Origin: Methanobrevibacter sp.
GTDB taxonomy: Archaea > Methanobacteriota > Methanobacteria > Methanobacteriales > Methanobacteriaceae
Reading direction: 5' to 3'
DNA length: 64,000 nucleotides
NCBI RefSeq assembly: GCF_030539875.1
Contig: NZ_JAUNXI010000005.1
Span: forward strand, 45,959-109,958
In this document: piece by piece, positions 36,111 through 45,379 of the stretch
Layout: each line of letters begins with the position of its first letter
Numbering within the stretch: position 1 is the first letter of the stretch
Notes under the pieces: generated by a model
What the model was told of the DNA's origin: nothing
What the model saw: the letters and a program-made list of their open reading frames with translations, nothing else
Databases searched by the model: none
Position numbers and translations under genes: made by a program

Positions 36111-37070
36111 ATGGATAATATTAAAGTAAGTGTCATTGTTCCAGTTTACAATAGCTGTGAATATATAGGGAGCACACTCGACTCAATAATTAATCAGGAT
36201 TTCACTGATTTCGAGGTAATAGTCATCGATGACGGGTCAACTGACAATAGTCTGGAAATTATTCATGAAAGGTTGTCTTCCTCATCAATACTTCATGAAA
36301 TTATTCATCAGGATAATATGGGTGTAAGCAGTGCTAGGAATCGCGGGATTGAAATGGCTAATGGCGATTACATGGTTTTCATTGATTCGGATGATTGTGT
36401 TAGAAAAAATCACCTGTCTGAATTGTATAATGGTGTGACTGACTTTAGCTTAGTGCAATTGGTTAAAAAGGATGGTGATAAATTCTCAAATCCTCACCAC
36501 TTTTCAAAAGGATTGATTTCTTGCCACGAATTTATTAAAATGGAATTGAATATGGAAATGCCCTTTAATTTCACACAATTAATGTATAAAACAAGCATAA
36601 TTAAAGATAACAATATTAAATTCAATTCAGAGGTTATTTATGGTGAGGACACGGAGTTTGCACTTAAAGCTTTAAGTTTTGGGGAGGAAATATCCTTAAG
36701 CAACGAAGTAACCTATTACTATAATCAGCATGAGCAATCAGCTATTAGAACATCTGAACTTAGACGCTTTGAAGTTGTAAAGCTTTTTGAAGATTTGGCT
36801 CAATTTTATAAAAATCAGGGAAAAAATGATTTGGCCAATTTAATTACTGCTTCTAGAATTCCAAAAGCAATATTTGGAAACATGAATTATTTTTTCTATA
36901 ATAACTATGATTTTGATGAGGTAATTGAAAAAATGAAGGACTTGGATTTATTTACAAAATTGTCTAAATTTGAAGGTAACTCTAAATTTAAATTCAAGAT
37001 AAAATTATTCCTATTAAGTCCAAAAATATATTATAAAATATGGAAAAAATTTAAAAATTCAATTGATTAA
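36111..37070 (+). CDS. Family 2 glycosyltransferase
   Basis: About 319 residues from ATG 36111. GT-A fold: VSVIVPVYNSCEYIGSTLDSI, VIDDGSTDNSLEI, NRGIEMANGDYMVFIDSDDCV with the DSD metal motif, and YGEDTEFALKAL. No membrane segment is obvious apart from a hydrophobic C-terminus. Part of the glycan cluster; sugar and acceptor unknown. Confidence 0.9.
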   Translation: MDNIKVSVIVPVYNSCEYIGSTLDSIINQDFTDFEVIVIDDGSTDNSLEIIHERLSSSSILHEIIHQDNMGVSSARNRGIEMANGDYMVFIDSDDCVRKNHLSELYNGVTDFSLVQLVKKDGDKFSNPHHFSKGLISCHEFIKMELNMEMPFNFTQLMYKTSIIKDNNIKFNSEVIYGEDTEFALKALSFGEEISLSNEVTYYYNQHEQSAIRTSELRRFEVVKLFEDLAQFYKNQGKNDLANLITASRIPKAIFGNMNYFFYNNYDFDEVIEKMKDLDLFTKLSKFEGNSKFKFKIKLFLLSPKIYYKIWKKFKNSID

Positions 37071-37071
37071 T

Positions 37072-38031
37072 ATGAAAGTTTCTGTTGTAACACCAAATTA
37101 TAATGGTGAAAAGTTTCTAAAAATCTTTTTAGAATCACTTAATAATGATGATGAGCATATTGGTGAAGTTATTATTGTAGATAATGGATCAGGTGATGGC
37201 AGTCTGGATTATCTTAAAAACAATAGCTTTAATTTCCCTCTTGTTTTAATAGAAAACAAAGAAAATGTTGGCTTTTCCCCGGCTGTTAATCAGGGAATCA
37301 AAAAAGCTCAAAACGAACTTGTCTTTTCAATAAATAATGATACGGAAATTAAAAAAGGTTCAATTAAAAAATTAATAGATTTAATCACGTCTGCTGATGA
37401 TATTTTTTCTGTTCAAGCAAAAATGCTTCAATATAATAATAAAAATTTAATTGATGATGTCGGCGATGAGTATAATTTGCTTGCTTGGACTAAAAAGGTA
37501 GGTGAAAACCACCAATCCAGTGAATATGTGGAAGTTAAAGATATATTTTCAAGCTGTGCCGGTGCTGCAATGTATAAAAAATCAATTTTAGAAGAAATCG
37601 GGCTGTTTGATGATAACTTTTTTGCTTATATGGAGGATGTGGATTTGGCTATCCGGTCAAAGATTAACGGTTATAGGAATTTGTTATGCCCCGATGCTAT
37701 TGTCTATCATATTGGAAGTGCAACATCCGGAAGCAGATACAACGAATTTAAGGTTAAGTTAGCAGCTCGCAATAATGTGTGGGTTGTTTATAAAAATTTC
37801 CCAGTTCCTCTAAAAATAGTAAATTTTATCTTTTTATTTTTAGGATTTTCAGTCAAATATCTGTTTTTTTTAAAAAAAGGGTTTGGTCCTACCTATCTTG
37901 CCGGTATTCGGGAGGGACTGTCCACAAGACATAAAATCAACAAAGTCAAATTCCAGTCAAAAAATACAATAAACTATTTTAAAATTGAATTCAGATTAAT
38001 AATTAACACTATTAAATTTTTAAAAAGATAA
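37072..38031 (+). CDS. Family 2 glycosyltransferase (rhamnosyltransferase-like)
   Basis: About 319 residues from ATG 37072 (a TTG at 37063 is an unlikely alternative). VSVVTPNYNGEKFLKIFLESL, VDNGSGDGS, NVGFSPAVNQGI, SINNDTEI and FFAYMEDVDLAIRSKINGY follow the pattern of WbbL/rhamnosyl transferases. With dTDP-rhamnose made next door, rhamnose is a plausible donor sugar (inference). A short hydrophobic region near residues 245-275 may associate with the membrane. Confidence 0.88.
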   Translation: MKVSVVTPNYNGEKFLKIFLESLNNDDEHIGEVIIVDNGSGDGSLDYLKNNSFNFPLVLIENKENVGFSPAVNQGIKKAQNELVFSINNDTEIKKGSIKKLIDLITSADDIFSVQAKMLQYNNKNLIDDVGDEYNLLAWTKKVGENHQSSEYVEVKDIFSSCAGAAMYKKSILEEIGLFDDNFFAYMEDVDLAIRSKINGYRNLLCPDAIVYHIGSATSGSRYNEFKVKLAARNNVWVVYKNFPVPLKIVNFIFLFLGFSVKYLFFLKKGFGPTYLAGIREGLSTRHKINKVKFQSKNTINYFKIEFRLIINTIKFLKR

Positions 38032-38043
38032 TTGGGGATTTAT

Positions 38044-38901
38044 ATGGACCTTTCAGTTGTAATTGTAAATTATCAAACATTTGAACTAACAAAAAATACC
38101 ATTAATTCTATATTCGAATATGATTATCCATTTACTTATGAGATTTTGGTAGTTGATAATGCGTCCGGCGACGATAGTTTGGACCGCTTAAAAGAGTACT
38201 TCAGTGATAAGGTAACTTTTATAGCTTCAAAAGACAATAACGGTTTTGCAGCTGGAAATAATCAGGCTTTAAAAATAGCTAAGGGAAAATATGTTCTTCT
38301 TTTAAACTCAGACACTATTGTTTGGGAAAATACATTGGAAAATATTTATCACTACATGGAAAAACACACTGATGTTGGAGCATGCGGCTGCAGAGTTATT
38401 TTAGAAAATGGTGAACTCGATAAAGCATGTAAGAGAAGCTTTCCAAATGTTAAAAATTCATTTTTCAGGCTGTTCCATATCCCAACAAACAGCAAAGATA
38501 ATGACTATAACTTGGACAATCTTCCGGACGACGGAATTTATGAAATAGACTGCCTTACTGGAGCATTCATGTTCATAAGGTCCGATGCATTAAGCAAAGC
38601 CGGTTTGCTGGATGAAACATTTTTCATGTATGGTGAAGACATTGACCTGTGTTATAGGATTAAAAAATCAGGATGGAAGATAATCTATTACGGGGAGTCC
38701 AGAATTACTCATCTAAAAGGAGCAAGCAGTAAAAAACAGAAATCTAAATTGATTTATGAATTTTACCGTGCAATGTATATTTATTATAAAAAACATCATG
38801 CTGAAGAATCTTTATTTATTGTAAACTGGATTGTATATTTGGGTATTGCTGTTTTATGCATTTTAAAACTATTTTTAAATATTTTCAAAAAGAAAGATTA
38901 A
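38044..38901 (+). CDS. Family 2 glycosyltransferase (rhamnosyltransferase-like)
   Basis: About 285 residues from ATG 38044. LSVVIVNYQTFELTKNTINSI, VDNASGDDS, NNGFAAGNNQALKIAKG, LLLNSDTIV and FFMYGEDIDLCYRIKKSGW again give the WbbL-like pattern. The C-terminus ends in a hydrophobic segment (IVNWIVYLGIAVLCILKLFL), so it is probably membrane-attached. Third of three consecutive GT2 genes. Confidence 0.88.
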   Translation: MDLSVVIVNYQTFELTKNTINSIFEYDYPFTYEILVVDNASGDDSLDRLKEYFSDKVTFIASKDNNGFAAGNNQALKIAKGKYVLLLNSDTIVWENTLENIYHYMEKHTDVGACGCRVILENGELDKACKRSFPNVKNSFFRLFHIPTNSKDNDYNLDNLPDDGIYEIDCLTGAFMFIRSDALSKAGLLDETFFMYGEDIDLCYRIKKSGWKIIYYGESRITHLKGASSKKQKSKLIYEFYRAMYIYYKKHHAEESLFIVNWIVYLGIAVLCILKLFLNIFKKKD

Positions 38902-38952
38902 ATAATTATTAATGTAATATATTTAATTGAAACTAGTTTTTAGGGTGCTATC

Positions 38953-40356
38953 ATGATTAAAGAAAATCAGAAATTATTTAATTTATTATTGGTTTTAATT
39001 GATGTTTTTGTCATTGGTATTGCTCTTTTGTGTTCTATATGGTTAAGATTTAAAACCACTTTATTTGGCCCAATTGGCGGACATTTAGGTATGTTCAGTT
39101 ACTTATTGTTCTTTGTCTTTGCAGTCATACCTGTGTATTTAATTTTATACTTTGCTTTGGGTCTTTATAAACCGCGTAGGACATATAAAAATATTTTTTC
39201 AGAAGCCACTCAGATTATTAAAGTAAATATATTGGCTTTCATCACATTAGTTTCAATCTTATTTATTATAAATCAGCCTGACTTTTCAAGGATAATGCTA
39301 TTTTTATTAGGAATTATCGGTACATTCATTGGAATTATTGAAAGATTTACTATTAGGTCTGTTTTAAGAAAGGTACGTATTAACAATAAAAATATTAAGC
39401 ATATTCTAATTGTCGGGGATAATGATTTGGCATTTACATTTGCACATAGAATTCGTGAAAATCCATATTTGGGTTTTACTGTAAGTGGCTTTTTAGGCCG
39501 TTCGGATCATATTGGAAATGAAATTGAAGGCAGCAGAATCATAGGAGCATTTAAAGATATTGATGAGATTTTAGATAGCAATAACTTTGACAGGGTTGTT
39601 TTAGCAATTCCTTTAAAGTACTATTATAAAATTGATGATCTTGTGGAAAGCTGTGAAAGAGTTGGAATTAAAGCTGAAATAATTCCGGACTATATCAGGT
39701 ATTTTCCGGCCAAACCATCTGTAGATATGATAGAAAATATTCCAATTATCAATATAAGGTATGTTCCATTGGATGATGACTTTAACAAATTCCTTAAATT
39801 TCTCTCAGACTATATTATTTCAATTATAGCTATAATTATTACATCACCTATCATGATAATTACGGCCATTGCAATAAAATTATCTTCTCCGGGGCCTGTT
39901 ATATTTAAACAGGAACGGATTGGGTATAATGGCAAACCGTTCATGATGTATAAGTTTCGCAGTATGGAAGTTCAAAATCCACTTGATGAAAAATCAGAAT
40001 GGACTACAAAAGATGATCCGAGAAAAACCAAAGTGGGACAATTTATTAGAAAAACCAGTATTGATGAATTGCCTCAGTTTTTCAATGTGTTAAAAGGAGA
40101 TATGAGCGTTGTAGGTCCGAGACCTGAAAGACCATATTTTGTTAAACAGTTTAAAGAAACCATTCCAAAATACATGGTCAAACATCAAGTTAAACCGGGA
40201 CTGACCGGATGGGCGCAAATTCATGGGTGCCGCGGCGATACATCTATTACAAAACGTATAAAATATGATATTGAATATGTAGAAAACTGGCATATGGGTT
40301 TGGACTTAGGAATCATGATTAAAACTGCATTAAAGAAAAATCCTAATGCATATTAG
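38953..40356 (+). CDS. Polyprenyl-phosphate sugar phosphotransferase (WcaJ/WbaP type)
   Basis: 467 residues. Four N-terminal membrane segments, a nucleotide-fold central region (IKHILIVGDNDLAFTFAHRI), another membrane helix near 285, and a C-terminal sugar-transferase domain (SSPGPVIFKQERIGYNGKPFMMYKFRSM, TSIDELPQFFNVLKGDMSVVGPRPE, KPGLTGWAQIHG). It starts glycan assembly by moving a sugar phosphate onto the lipid carrier. Last gene of the polysaccharide cluster. Confidence 0.93.
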   Translation: MIKENQKLFNLLLVLIDVFVIGIALLCSIWLRFKTTLFGPIGGHLGMFSYLLFFVFAVIPVYLILYFALGLYKPRRTYKNIFSEATQIIKVNILAFITLVSILFIINQPDFSRIMLFLLGIIGTFIGIIERFTIRSVLRKVRINNKNIKHILIVGDNDLAFTFAHRIRENPYLGFTVSGFLGRSDHIGNEIEGSRIIGAFKDIDEILDSNNFDRVVLAIPLKYYYKIDDLVESCERVGIKAEIIPDYIRYFPAKPSVDMIENIPIINIRYVPLDDDFNKFLKFLSDYIISIIAIIITSPIMIITAIAIKLSSPGPVIFKQERIGYNGKPFMMYKFRSMEVQNPLDEKSEWTTKDDPRKTKVGQFIRKTSIDELPQFFNVLKGDMSVVGPRPERPYFVKQFKETIPKYMVKHQVKPGLTGWAQIHGCRGDTSITKRIKYDIEYVENWHMGLDLGIMIKTALKKNPNAY

Positions 40357-40457
40357 CTATTTTTCATTTTTTAACAAAGTCACATTTAGGTAAAATTTAT
40401 ATTGGGTTTCTTTTAATTTTACTATATAGATTACTTTTCAGATGCTCTCTCTAATAA

Positions 40458-40504
40458 TTTATATACATTCTAATTATAAAATAATAATTAACTTTCTATG
40501 AGGG
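40458..40504 (+). promoter_or_regulatory. Promoter and ribosome site for the RPA gene
   Basis: TTTATATA at 40458-40465 is a TATA-like box about 50 bases before the ATG, which would place the start of transcription near 40490, followed by GAGGGG at 40499-40504 as the ribosome-binding site. No operator-like repeat is visible. Confidence 0.4.
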
Positions 40505-40511
40505 GTTTGGT

Positions 40512-43154
40512 ATGCAAGAAGAAATTTTAAAATTATACGAAAAAATCAAAGACCAACTTACTGAAGAAGAATTCCAAAAGGAAATGGATGAACTTCGTGA
40601 AAGCAATGCTGAAATATCATTTTTCGATGATTTGGATATTGCAAAATTGGTTTTACAAAATCACGGAATCGAATCTTCAGAAATTACACAAAATAATGAA
40701 TCTAATGAAGTACCTTTTGAAATCAGTTTAAATGAGGAATCTGATGATGAAACCGGATTTATCATGACTGAAGAAATTTCGGAATTTTACGATAAAGTTA
40801 AAGATAAAATTTCTCAGGAAGACTTTTTAGCCAGAATGGAACATTATAGTAAAAATAACAAACAGATTTCATTTATGGATCCTTCTACATTTGCTGAAAT
40901 GGTGGTTGGCGAATTTAGAGATGATGAAGTGGAAATGGTTTCTGAAAAACCTGAATTTGCTAATAATACAATTGACAAACTTGAAGATGGAAGTAAGGAT
41001 GTCACTATTTCCGGTAGGGTCATCTCTATTTCAAATCCGAGATCATTTAAAACACGTAAAGGTCAGAGCGGTGAAGTCTGCAATGTGGAATTAATGGATA
41101 GCACCGGCAAAATCAGAGCAGTTTTCTGGACTCAAAATATTAAACTTCTTAAAAATGTTAATGAAGGAAACATTATTCAAATTAAGAATGTGGATATTAA
41201 GGAAGGTTATTCCGGACTTGAAGCTAATTTGAGACCGAGATCCATTCTTGTCCATTTGGATGAAGATCCTTCAAAATTCCCCGAATATAAAGAAATTATC
41301 ACAGATATTGCAGATATTAAACCCGAAACAAAAGTTAATATAATTGCAAGAATTGTTAGAATCCCAACAATTAGAAGTTATGAAAAGAACGGCAAAGAGG
41401 GAAAAGTCGCTTCTATTGAATTACAGGATTATTCCGGAAAAATCACCTACACATTATGGAACAAGAATGTTGAGTTAATTGAAGATTTGAAACTTGAAGA
41501 TGGAGATACAGTTAAAATCATCCAGGCACAAGCTCGTGAAAGAATGAATAGGGATGGTGAAAGTGAAATCTCATTAACCCATTGGGATGGCAGAATCATT
41601 AAAGGAGATTTCGATGTTCCTGAAGTTAAACAAGAATTCACACCTATCGGAGATGTATATGAATTAAAAGATGTTTCAATTAAAGGTATCGTCTCCAGAC
41701 TTCAAGATATCAGAACATTTATAAGAAAAACTGATAATACCGAAGGAAGATTAAGGAATTTTGATGTAAGGGACATTACCGGTGAAATCAGAGTAACGTT
41801 ATGGGGTGATGATACAGATTTGCCAATAAATAAAGGCGATATTATCAAAGTTATTGGTGGAGATGTAAGGTATGATGAATACACTCAGAGTCAATACTCA
41901 ATGAATACCAATTTTAACACTCAGATTACTATTAATCCTGAAAATTTATCAACTGAGGAATTAGATGAATTAAACAAATTAAGAGAGGAATTAAGACCTA
42001 TTCCAATTGGGGAAATTTATGAAATTGATGATGATGGAATTGAAATTGATGTTATTGGCAGGATTCTTTCAGTAGATGATGTTAACGAATTCCAAAGAGA
42101 AGATGGCACTGTTGGCACTGTACGTTCATTAATGTTTGCTGATGAATCCGGTAAAGTCAGATTGTCTTTATGGAATGAACGTGCTCAGGAAGAATATAGT
42201 GTAGGTGATGCCTACAGAATAGAAAATGCAAGAACCAGGCTTGGTATGTACAGTGTTGATTTAAATATCGGAAGCGGAGCCCGTCTTATTAGATTATCTG
42301 AAGAACAAGCTTCTGCAATGTTTATTCCCGAGTTATCTTCACTGGAAAAAGCATTATATGATTATAAGAAAATTTCTGATATTGATGAGGATGACCAGGA
42401 TATTATTGTTATAGGCAGAGTTATTGAATTAAGTGAAATTCACGAATTTGAAAGGGATAATGGTGATTCAGGTTTTGTTAGAAATATAGAAATCGCTGAT
42501 GAAACAGGTTCTCTTAGAGTGGTTTTATGGGATGCTGATGCAAAAAGAGAGTTTGAAATGGGTCAGCCAATTAAGTTACAAAATCCCCGCTTTGATTTAG
42601 ATAATGATAGTAGGATTGAAGCTATTGTTAACAGAAATACAGCAATTTTAGAACCTAGTGAAAGCGAAATTGAAAAATTACCTTCTCAGGATGAATTAAT
42701 GGAAGCGATATACGTTCCAAAAACCATTGAATCATTAGCTGAAGATGATGTTAATGTTTGTGTAACAGGTACTATTGTAGAGGTTGATTCTAATAGAATT
42801 ATCAGCAAAAAATGCCCTTCATGTAATGGTTATGTAGAGGGTGGTGAAGATGAAAATGTTTGTGACAATTGCGGACATGTATTTGATGAACCGAAGACTC
42901 TTCTTATGGTTCCTTTAAGAATTGAAGATGACACCGGCGATATTAAAGTAACTTTCTTTGATAAGCTTGCTGAAGAATTAATCGGCATGAAAAAAGAAGA
43001 AATTGTCAATCTTGTTGATGACGGTTATGGAATTGAAGAGAAACTTGAAGATTTAAATGGTGAAACTATTGAAATTATAGCCAATGTCAGTTTTGACATG
43101 TATAGTGAAGAAAATAGGTTAAATCCTAAGAAAATTTTATCAAAATATTATTAA
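40512..43154 (+). CDS. Replication protein A, multi-OB-fold single-strand DNA-binding protein
   Basis: 880 residues. The N-terminus has two copies of a helical unit of about 45 residues (EILKLYEKIKDQLTEEEFQ and EISEFYDKVKDKISQEDF). Five OB-folds follow (about 158-205, 275-320, 390-437, 510-557, 633-680), each with a G-R-V/I...G-x-I-R-V-x-L-W pattern. A C-terminal OB-fold holds a zinc site CPSCNGYVEGGEDENVCDNCG (about 767-787, four Cys). It protects single-stranded DNA in replication and repair. In Methanothermobacter this protein is described as two ORFs; here it is intact. radA follows by 22 bases. Confidence 0.93.
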   Translation: MQEEILKLYEKIKDQLTEEEFQKEMDELRESNAEISFFDDLDIAKLVLQNHGIESSEITQNNESNEVPFEISLNEESDDETGFIMTEEISEFYDKVKDKISQEDFLARMEHYSKNNKQISFMDPSTFAEMVVGEFRDDEVEMVSEKPEFANNTIDKLEDGSKDVTISGRVISISNPRSFKTRKGQSGEVCNVELMDSTGKIRAVFWTQNIKLLKNVNEGNIIQIKNVDIKEGYSGLEANLRPRSILVHLDEDPSKFPEYKEIITDIADIKPETKVNIIARIVRIPTIRSYEKNGKEGKVASIELQDYSGKITYTLWNKNVELIEDLKLEDGDTVKIIQAQARERMNRDGESEISLTHWDGRIIKGDFDVPEVKQEFTPIGDVYELKDVSIKGIVSRLQDIRTFIRKTDNTEGRLRNFDVRDITGEIRVTLWGDDTDLPINKGDIIKVIGGDVRYDEYTQSQYSMNTNFNTQITINPENLSTEELDELNKLREELRPIPIGEIYEIDDDGIEIDVIGRILSVDDVNEFQREDGTVGTVRSLMFADESGKVRLSLWNERAQEEYSVGDAYRIENARTRLGMYSVDLNIGSGARLIRLSEEQASAMFIPELSSLEKALYDYKKISDIDEDDQDIIVIGRVIELSEIHEFERDNGDSGFVRNIEIADETGSLRVVLWDADAKREFEMGQPIKLQNPRFDLDNDSRIEAIVNRNTAILEPSESEIEKLPSQDELMEAIYVPKTIESLAEDDVNVCVTGTIVEVDSNRIISKKCPSCNGYVEGGEDENVCDNCGHVFDEPKTLLMVPLRIEDDTGDIKVTFFDKLAEELIGMKKEEIVNLVDDGYGIEEKLEDLNGETIEIIANVSFDMYSEENRLNPKKILSKYY

Positions 43155-43176
43155 GTAAACATAAGGAATGATTATT

Positions 43177-44112
43177 ATGGTTGAGCTAAGTGATTTACCA
43201 GGTGTTGGTGAAAAAACAGCAGAAAAATTAAAAGACGCTGGTTTTGCTGATATGATGAGATTGGCAACCGCCACTGCAAAAGAATTATCAGTAAAAGCAG
43301 AAATCGGTGAAGGGGTTGCTGAAAAAGTTATTGAAGCAGCCCGTAAATCTGAAAACATTGATTTTGAAACTGCATTTGAAGTCGATGAAAGAAGAAAAGA
43401 TGTTGGTTACATTACTGTAGGCAGCCAGGAATTCAATGACTTAATTGGTGGGGGGATTGAAACTCAATCCATCACTGAAGTATTCGGTGAATTCGGATCT
43501 GGTAAAAGTCAGATTTCCCATGAATTGGCAGTAACTGTTCAATTACCTAAGGAATTAGGTGGTCTTGATGGTGAATGTGTATTTGTGGATACTGAAAACA
43601 CTTTCCGTCCTGAAAGAGTTAGACAAATTGCTGAAGGATTTGAATTGGATGTTGATGAGGTCTTGCAAAAAATTCATGTCGCCCGTGCATTCAACTCTTC
43701 TCATCAGATTTTAATGGTTGATAAAATTAATGATCTGATTCAAAGTGGAAGAAATGTTAGATTAGTTATTGTTGATTCATTAATGGCTCATTTTAGAGCA
43801 GAATATGTTGGAAGGGAGTCTTTGGCTGTAAGACAGCAAAAATTAAACCAACATTTGCATTCACTTCAACAAATTGCTAATACATATAATGTTGCAGTAT
43901 TTATTACAAACCAAGTTCAGGCTAAACCTGATTCTTTCTTCGGAAGTCCTACAAAAGCTATTGGTGGGCACGTTTTAGGACATGCATCTACTTATAGGAT
44001 TTGGCTTAAAAAGGGATTGGCCGGAAAGAGAATTGCACGTTTAGTTGATTCTCCTCATTTGCCTGAAGGTGAATGCGTATTTAAAATTACTAGCGAAGGT
44101 ATCGTTAGCTAA
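43177..44112 (+). CDS. radA: DNA repair and recombination protein RadA
   Basis: Archaeal RecA/Rad51 recombinase, 311 residues from ATG 43177. Helix-hairpin-helix domain at the N-terminus ([16 protein letters not shown]), Walker [10 protein letters not shown] near 103, Walker [16 protein letters not shown], and [16 protein letters not shown]. It is coupled with the RPA gene, a sensible pairing because RadA must displace RPA from single-stranded DNA. Confidence 0.97.
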   Translation: MVELSDLPGVGEKTAEKLKDAGFADMMRLATATAKELSVKAEIGEGVAEKVIEAARKSENIDFETAFEVDERRKDVGYITVGSQEFNDLIGGGIETQSITEVFGEFGSGKSQISHELAVTVQLPKELGGLDGECVFVDTENTFRPERVRQIAEGFELDVDEVLQKIHVARAFNSSHQILMVDKINDLIQSGRNVRLVIVDSLMAHFRAEYVGRESLAVRQQKLNQHLHSLQQIANTYNVAVFITNQVQAKPDSFFGSPTKAIGGHVLGHASTYRIWLKKGLAGKRIARLVDSPHLPEGECVFKITSEGIVS

Positions 44113-44172
44113 TTTTAATATTTTATTTTTTTCTAGTTAATTTTATATACTTTTAATTTTATTATTTATAAT

Positions 44173-45078
44173 ATGGATGCAATTATTGTTACTATTTTTT
44201 CAATCGTTATAATGATCGGGCTCGGATATGTTCTTAAACGAATTGACTTCTTATCTGAAAAAGACATTGATCCTTTTAATAAAATAGTAATGTATATTTT
44301 AATGCCCTGCATGATTTTTCATGCAATTTACAATGCCGATTTATCCTCGCTTTCACAGCTGAGCGTATTGCCTTTAATTATTTTACTTTCATCATTTGCT
44401 ACTGGAATCATTTCATATCTAATTTTAAAAAGATTAAATCTTGATGATAAAAAGTTATGGAGTGTTTTAGTTACAGTAATGATTGCAAATACTGCATTTA
44501 TGGGGTATCCTGTCAATTTAGGTATTTTCGGCCAAAGCGGTTTTTTAAGAGCAATTTTTTGTGATATTGCAACACTATGTATCTTCTTGTTGCTGTCCTT
44601 TGTTTTAATTTTAAAATTCGGCGGAACTATAAAAACTGCAGTAAGAAAGATTGCGCTTTTCCCACCACTATGGGCAGTCATTTCAGGTATAATCTTCAAT
44701 TTATTGAATATTCCTATAGGAGGAGTTTTAGAAAACACTATTAACTATTTAGGCCAAGGTGCTATTCCTTTAATCATGATTACTTTAGGTTTATCAATTG
44801 ACTTTTCGGCCTTGTCTAGAAACAAGTCCATGATTTTTTTCACTTCAATCATGAAATTGTTGTTTTTCCCATTGGCTGCATTTTTAATTGCAACCCAACT
44901 TGGTTTAGTTGATTTGCAGTATAAGGTTTCAATTATTGAAGCTGCAATGCCTTCGGGAATGTTGTCCTTGCTACTTGCTATTTCTTATAATCTGGACTAT
45001 GAAATGACATCTGACTGCATACTGATCAATACTGTAATCTCTTTGATTACACTTCCTATAATTATTGTATTATTGTAG
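44173..45078 (+). CDS. AEC-family (auxin efflux carrier-like) transporter
   Basis: 301 residues with about ten hydrophobic segments and the family pattern VLKRIDFLSEKDIDPFNKIVMYILMPCMIFHAI at the N-terminus, TAFMGYPVNLGIFG in the middle and AAMPSGMLSLLLA in the second half. These carriers export organic anions; the substrate cannot be told. It stands alone after radA. Confidence 0.85.
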   Translation: MDAIIVTIFSIVIMIGLGYVLKRIDFLSEKDIDPFNKIVMYILMPCMIFHAIYNADLSSLSQLSVLPLIILLSSFATGIISYLILKRLNLDDKKLWSVLVTVMIANTAFMGYPVNLGIFGQSGFLRAIFCDIATLCIFLLLSFVLILKFGGTIKTAVRKIALFPPLWAVISGIIFNLLNIPIGGVLENTINYLGQGAIPLIMITLGLSIDFSALSRNKSMIFFTSIMKLLFFPLAAFLIATQLGLVDLQYKVSIIEAAMPSGMLSLLLAISYNLDYEMTSDCILINTVISLITLPIIIVLL

Positions 45079-45270
45079 TATAAAATTCAATTTTTTTCTT
45101 AATTTACAGTTTTTATTTTTTATGAATTTTATTAATCACTTTTTAATCACATAAAAAAACATTATTTTGCCTATAATCATTTTTTAAAGTCAATTTAAAA
45201 GGAATTTTTTTTATCATATATAAACTTTACTTCAAGTATTTTATAGAAATCTTTATAAATGTGTATTCAC

Positions 45271-45297
45271 TACATAGAATATATCTAATACTATGTA
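45271..45297. promoter_or_regulatory. Inverted repeat upstream of hdrA
   Basis: TACATAG (45271-45277) and CTATGTA (45291-45297) are exact inverted copies with a 13-base spacer, 36 bases upstream of the TATA box. The location suits an activator or repressor site, but arms this short can occur by chance in AT-rich DNA. Confidence 0.35.
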
Positions 45298-45332
45298 AAA
45301 TTTTTATAGTCTATTTTTAAAAAATTGCAATT

Positions 45333-45346
45333 TTTTATATATATTA
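45333..45346 (+). promoter_or_regulatory. hdrA promoter TATA box
   Basis: TTTTATATATATTA lies 34-47 bases before the hdrA ATG and is preceded by an A-rich run that could be the BRE. The predicted transcript start falls near 45365, leaving a short leader with GGTGA as the ribosome-binding site. Confidence 0.55.
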
Positions 45347-45379
45347 GATATTTTTCACGACTTGTACAAGGTGAATTAT

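Larger units (their letters stand above)
45079..45379. other. AT-rich leader region of hdrA
   Basis: 301 bp without any gene of credible length. It contains the hdrA promoter and an inverted repeat (both listed separately), plus a second TATA-like CATATATAAA at about 45219-45228 that could serve another start. No RNA gene or riboswitch fold is evident. Confidence 0.5.
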
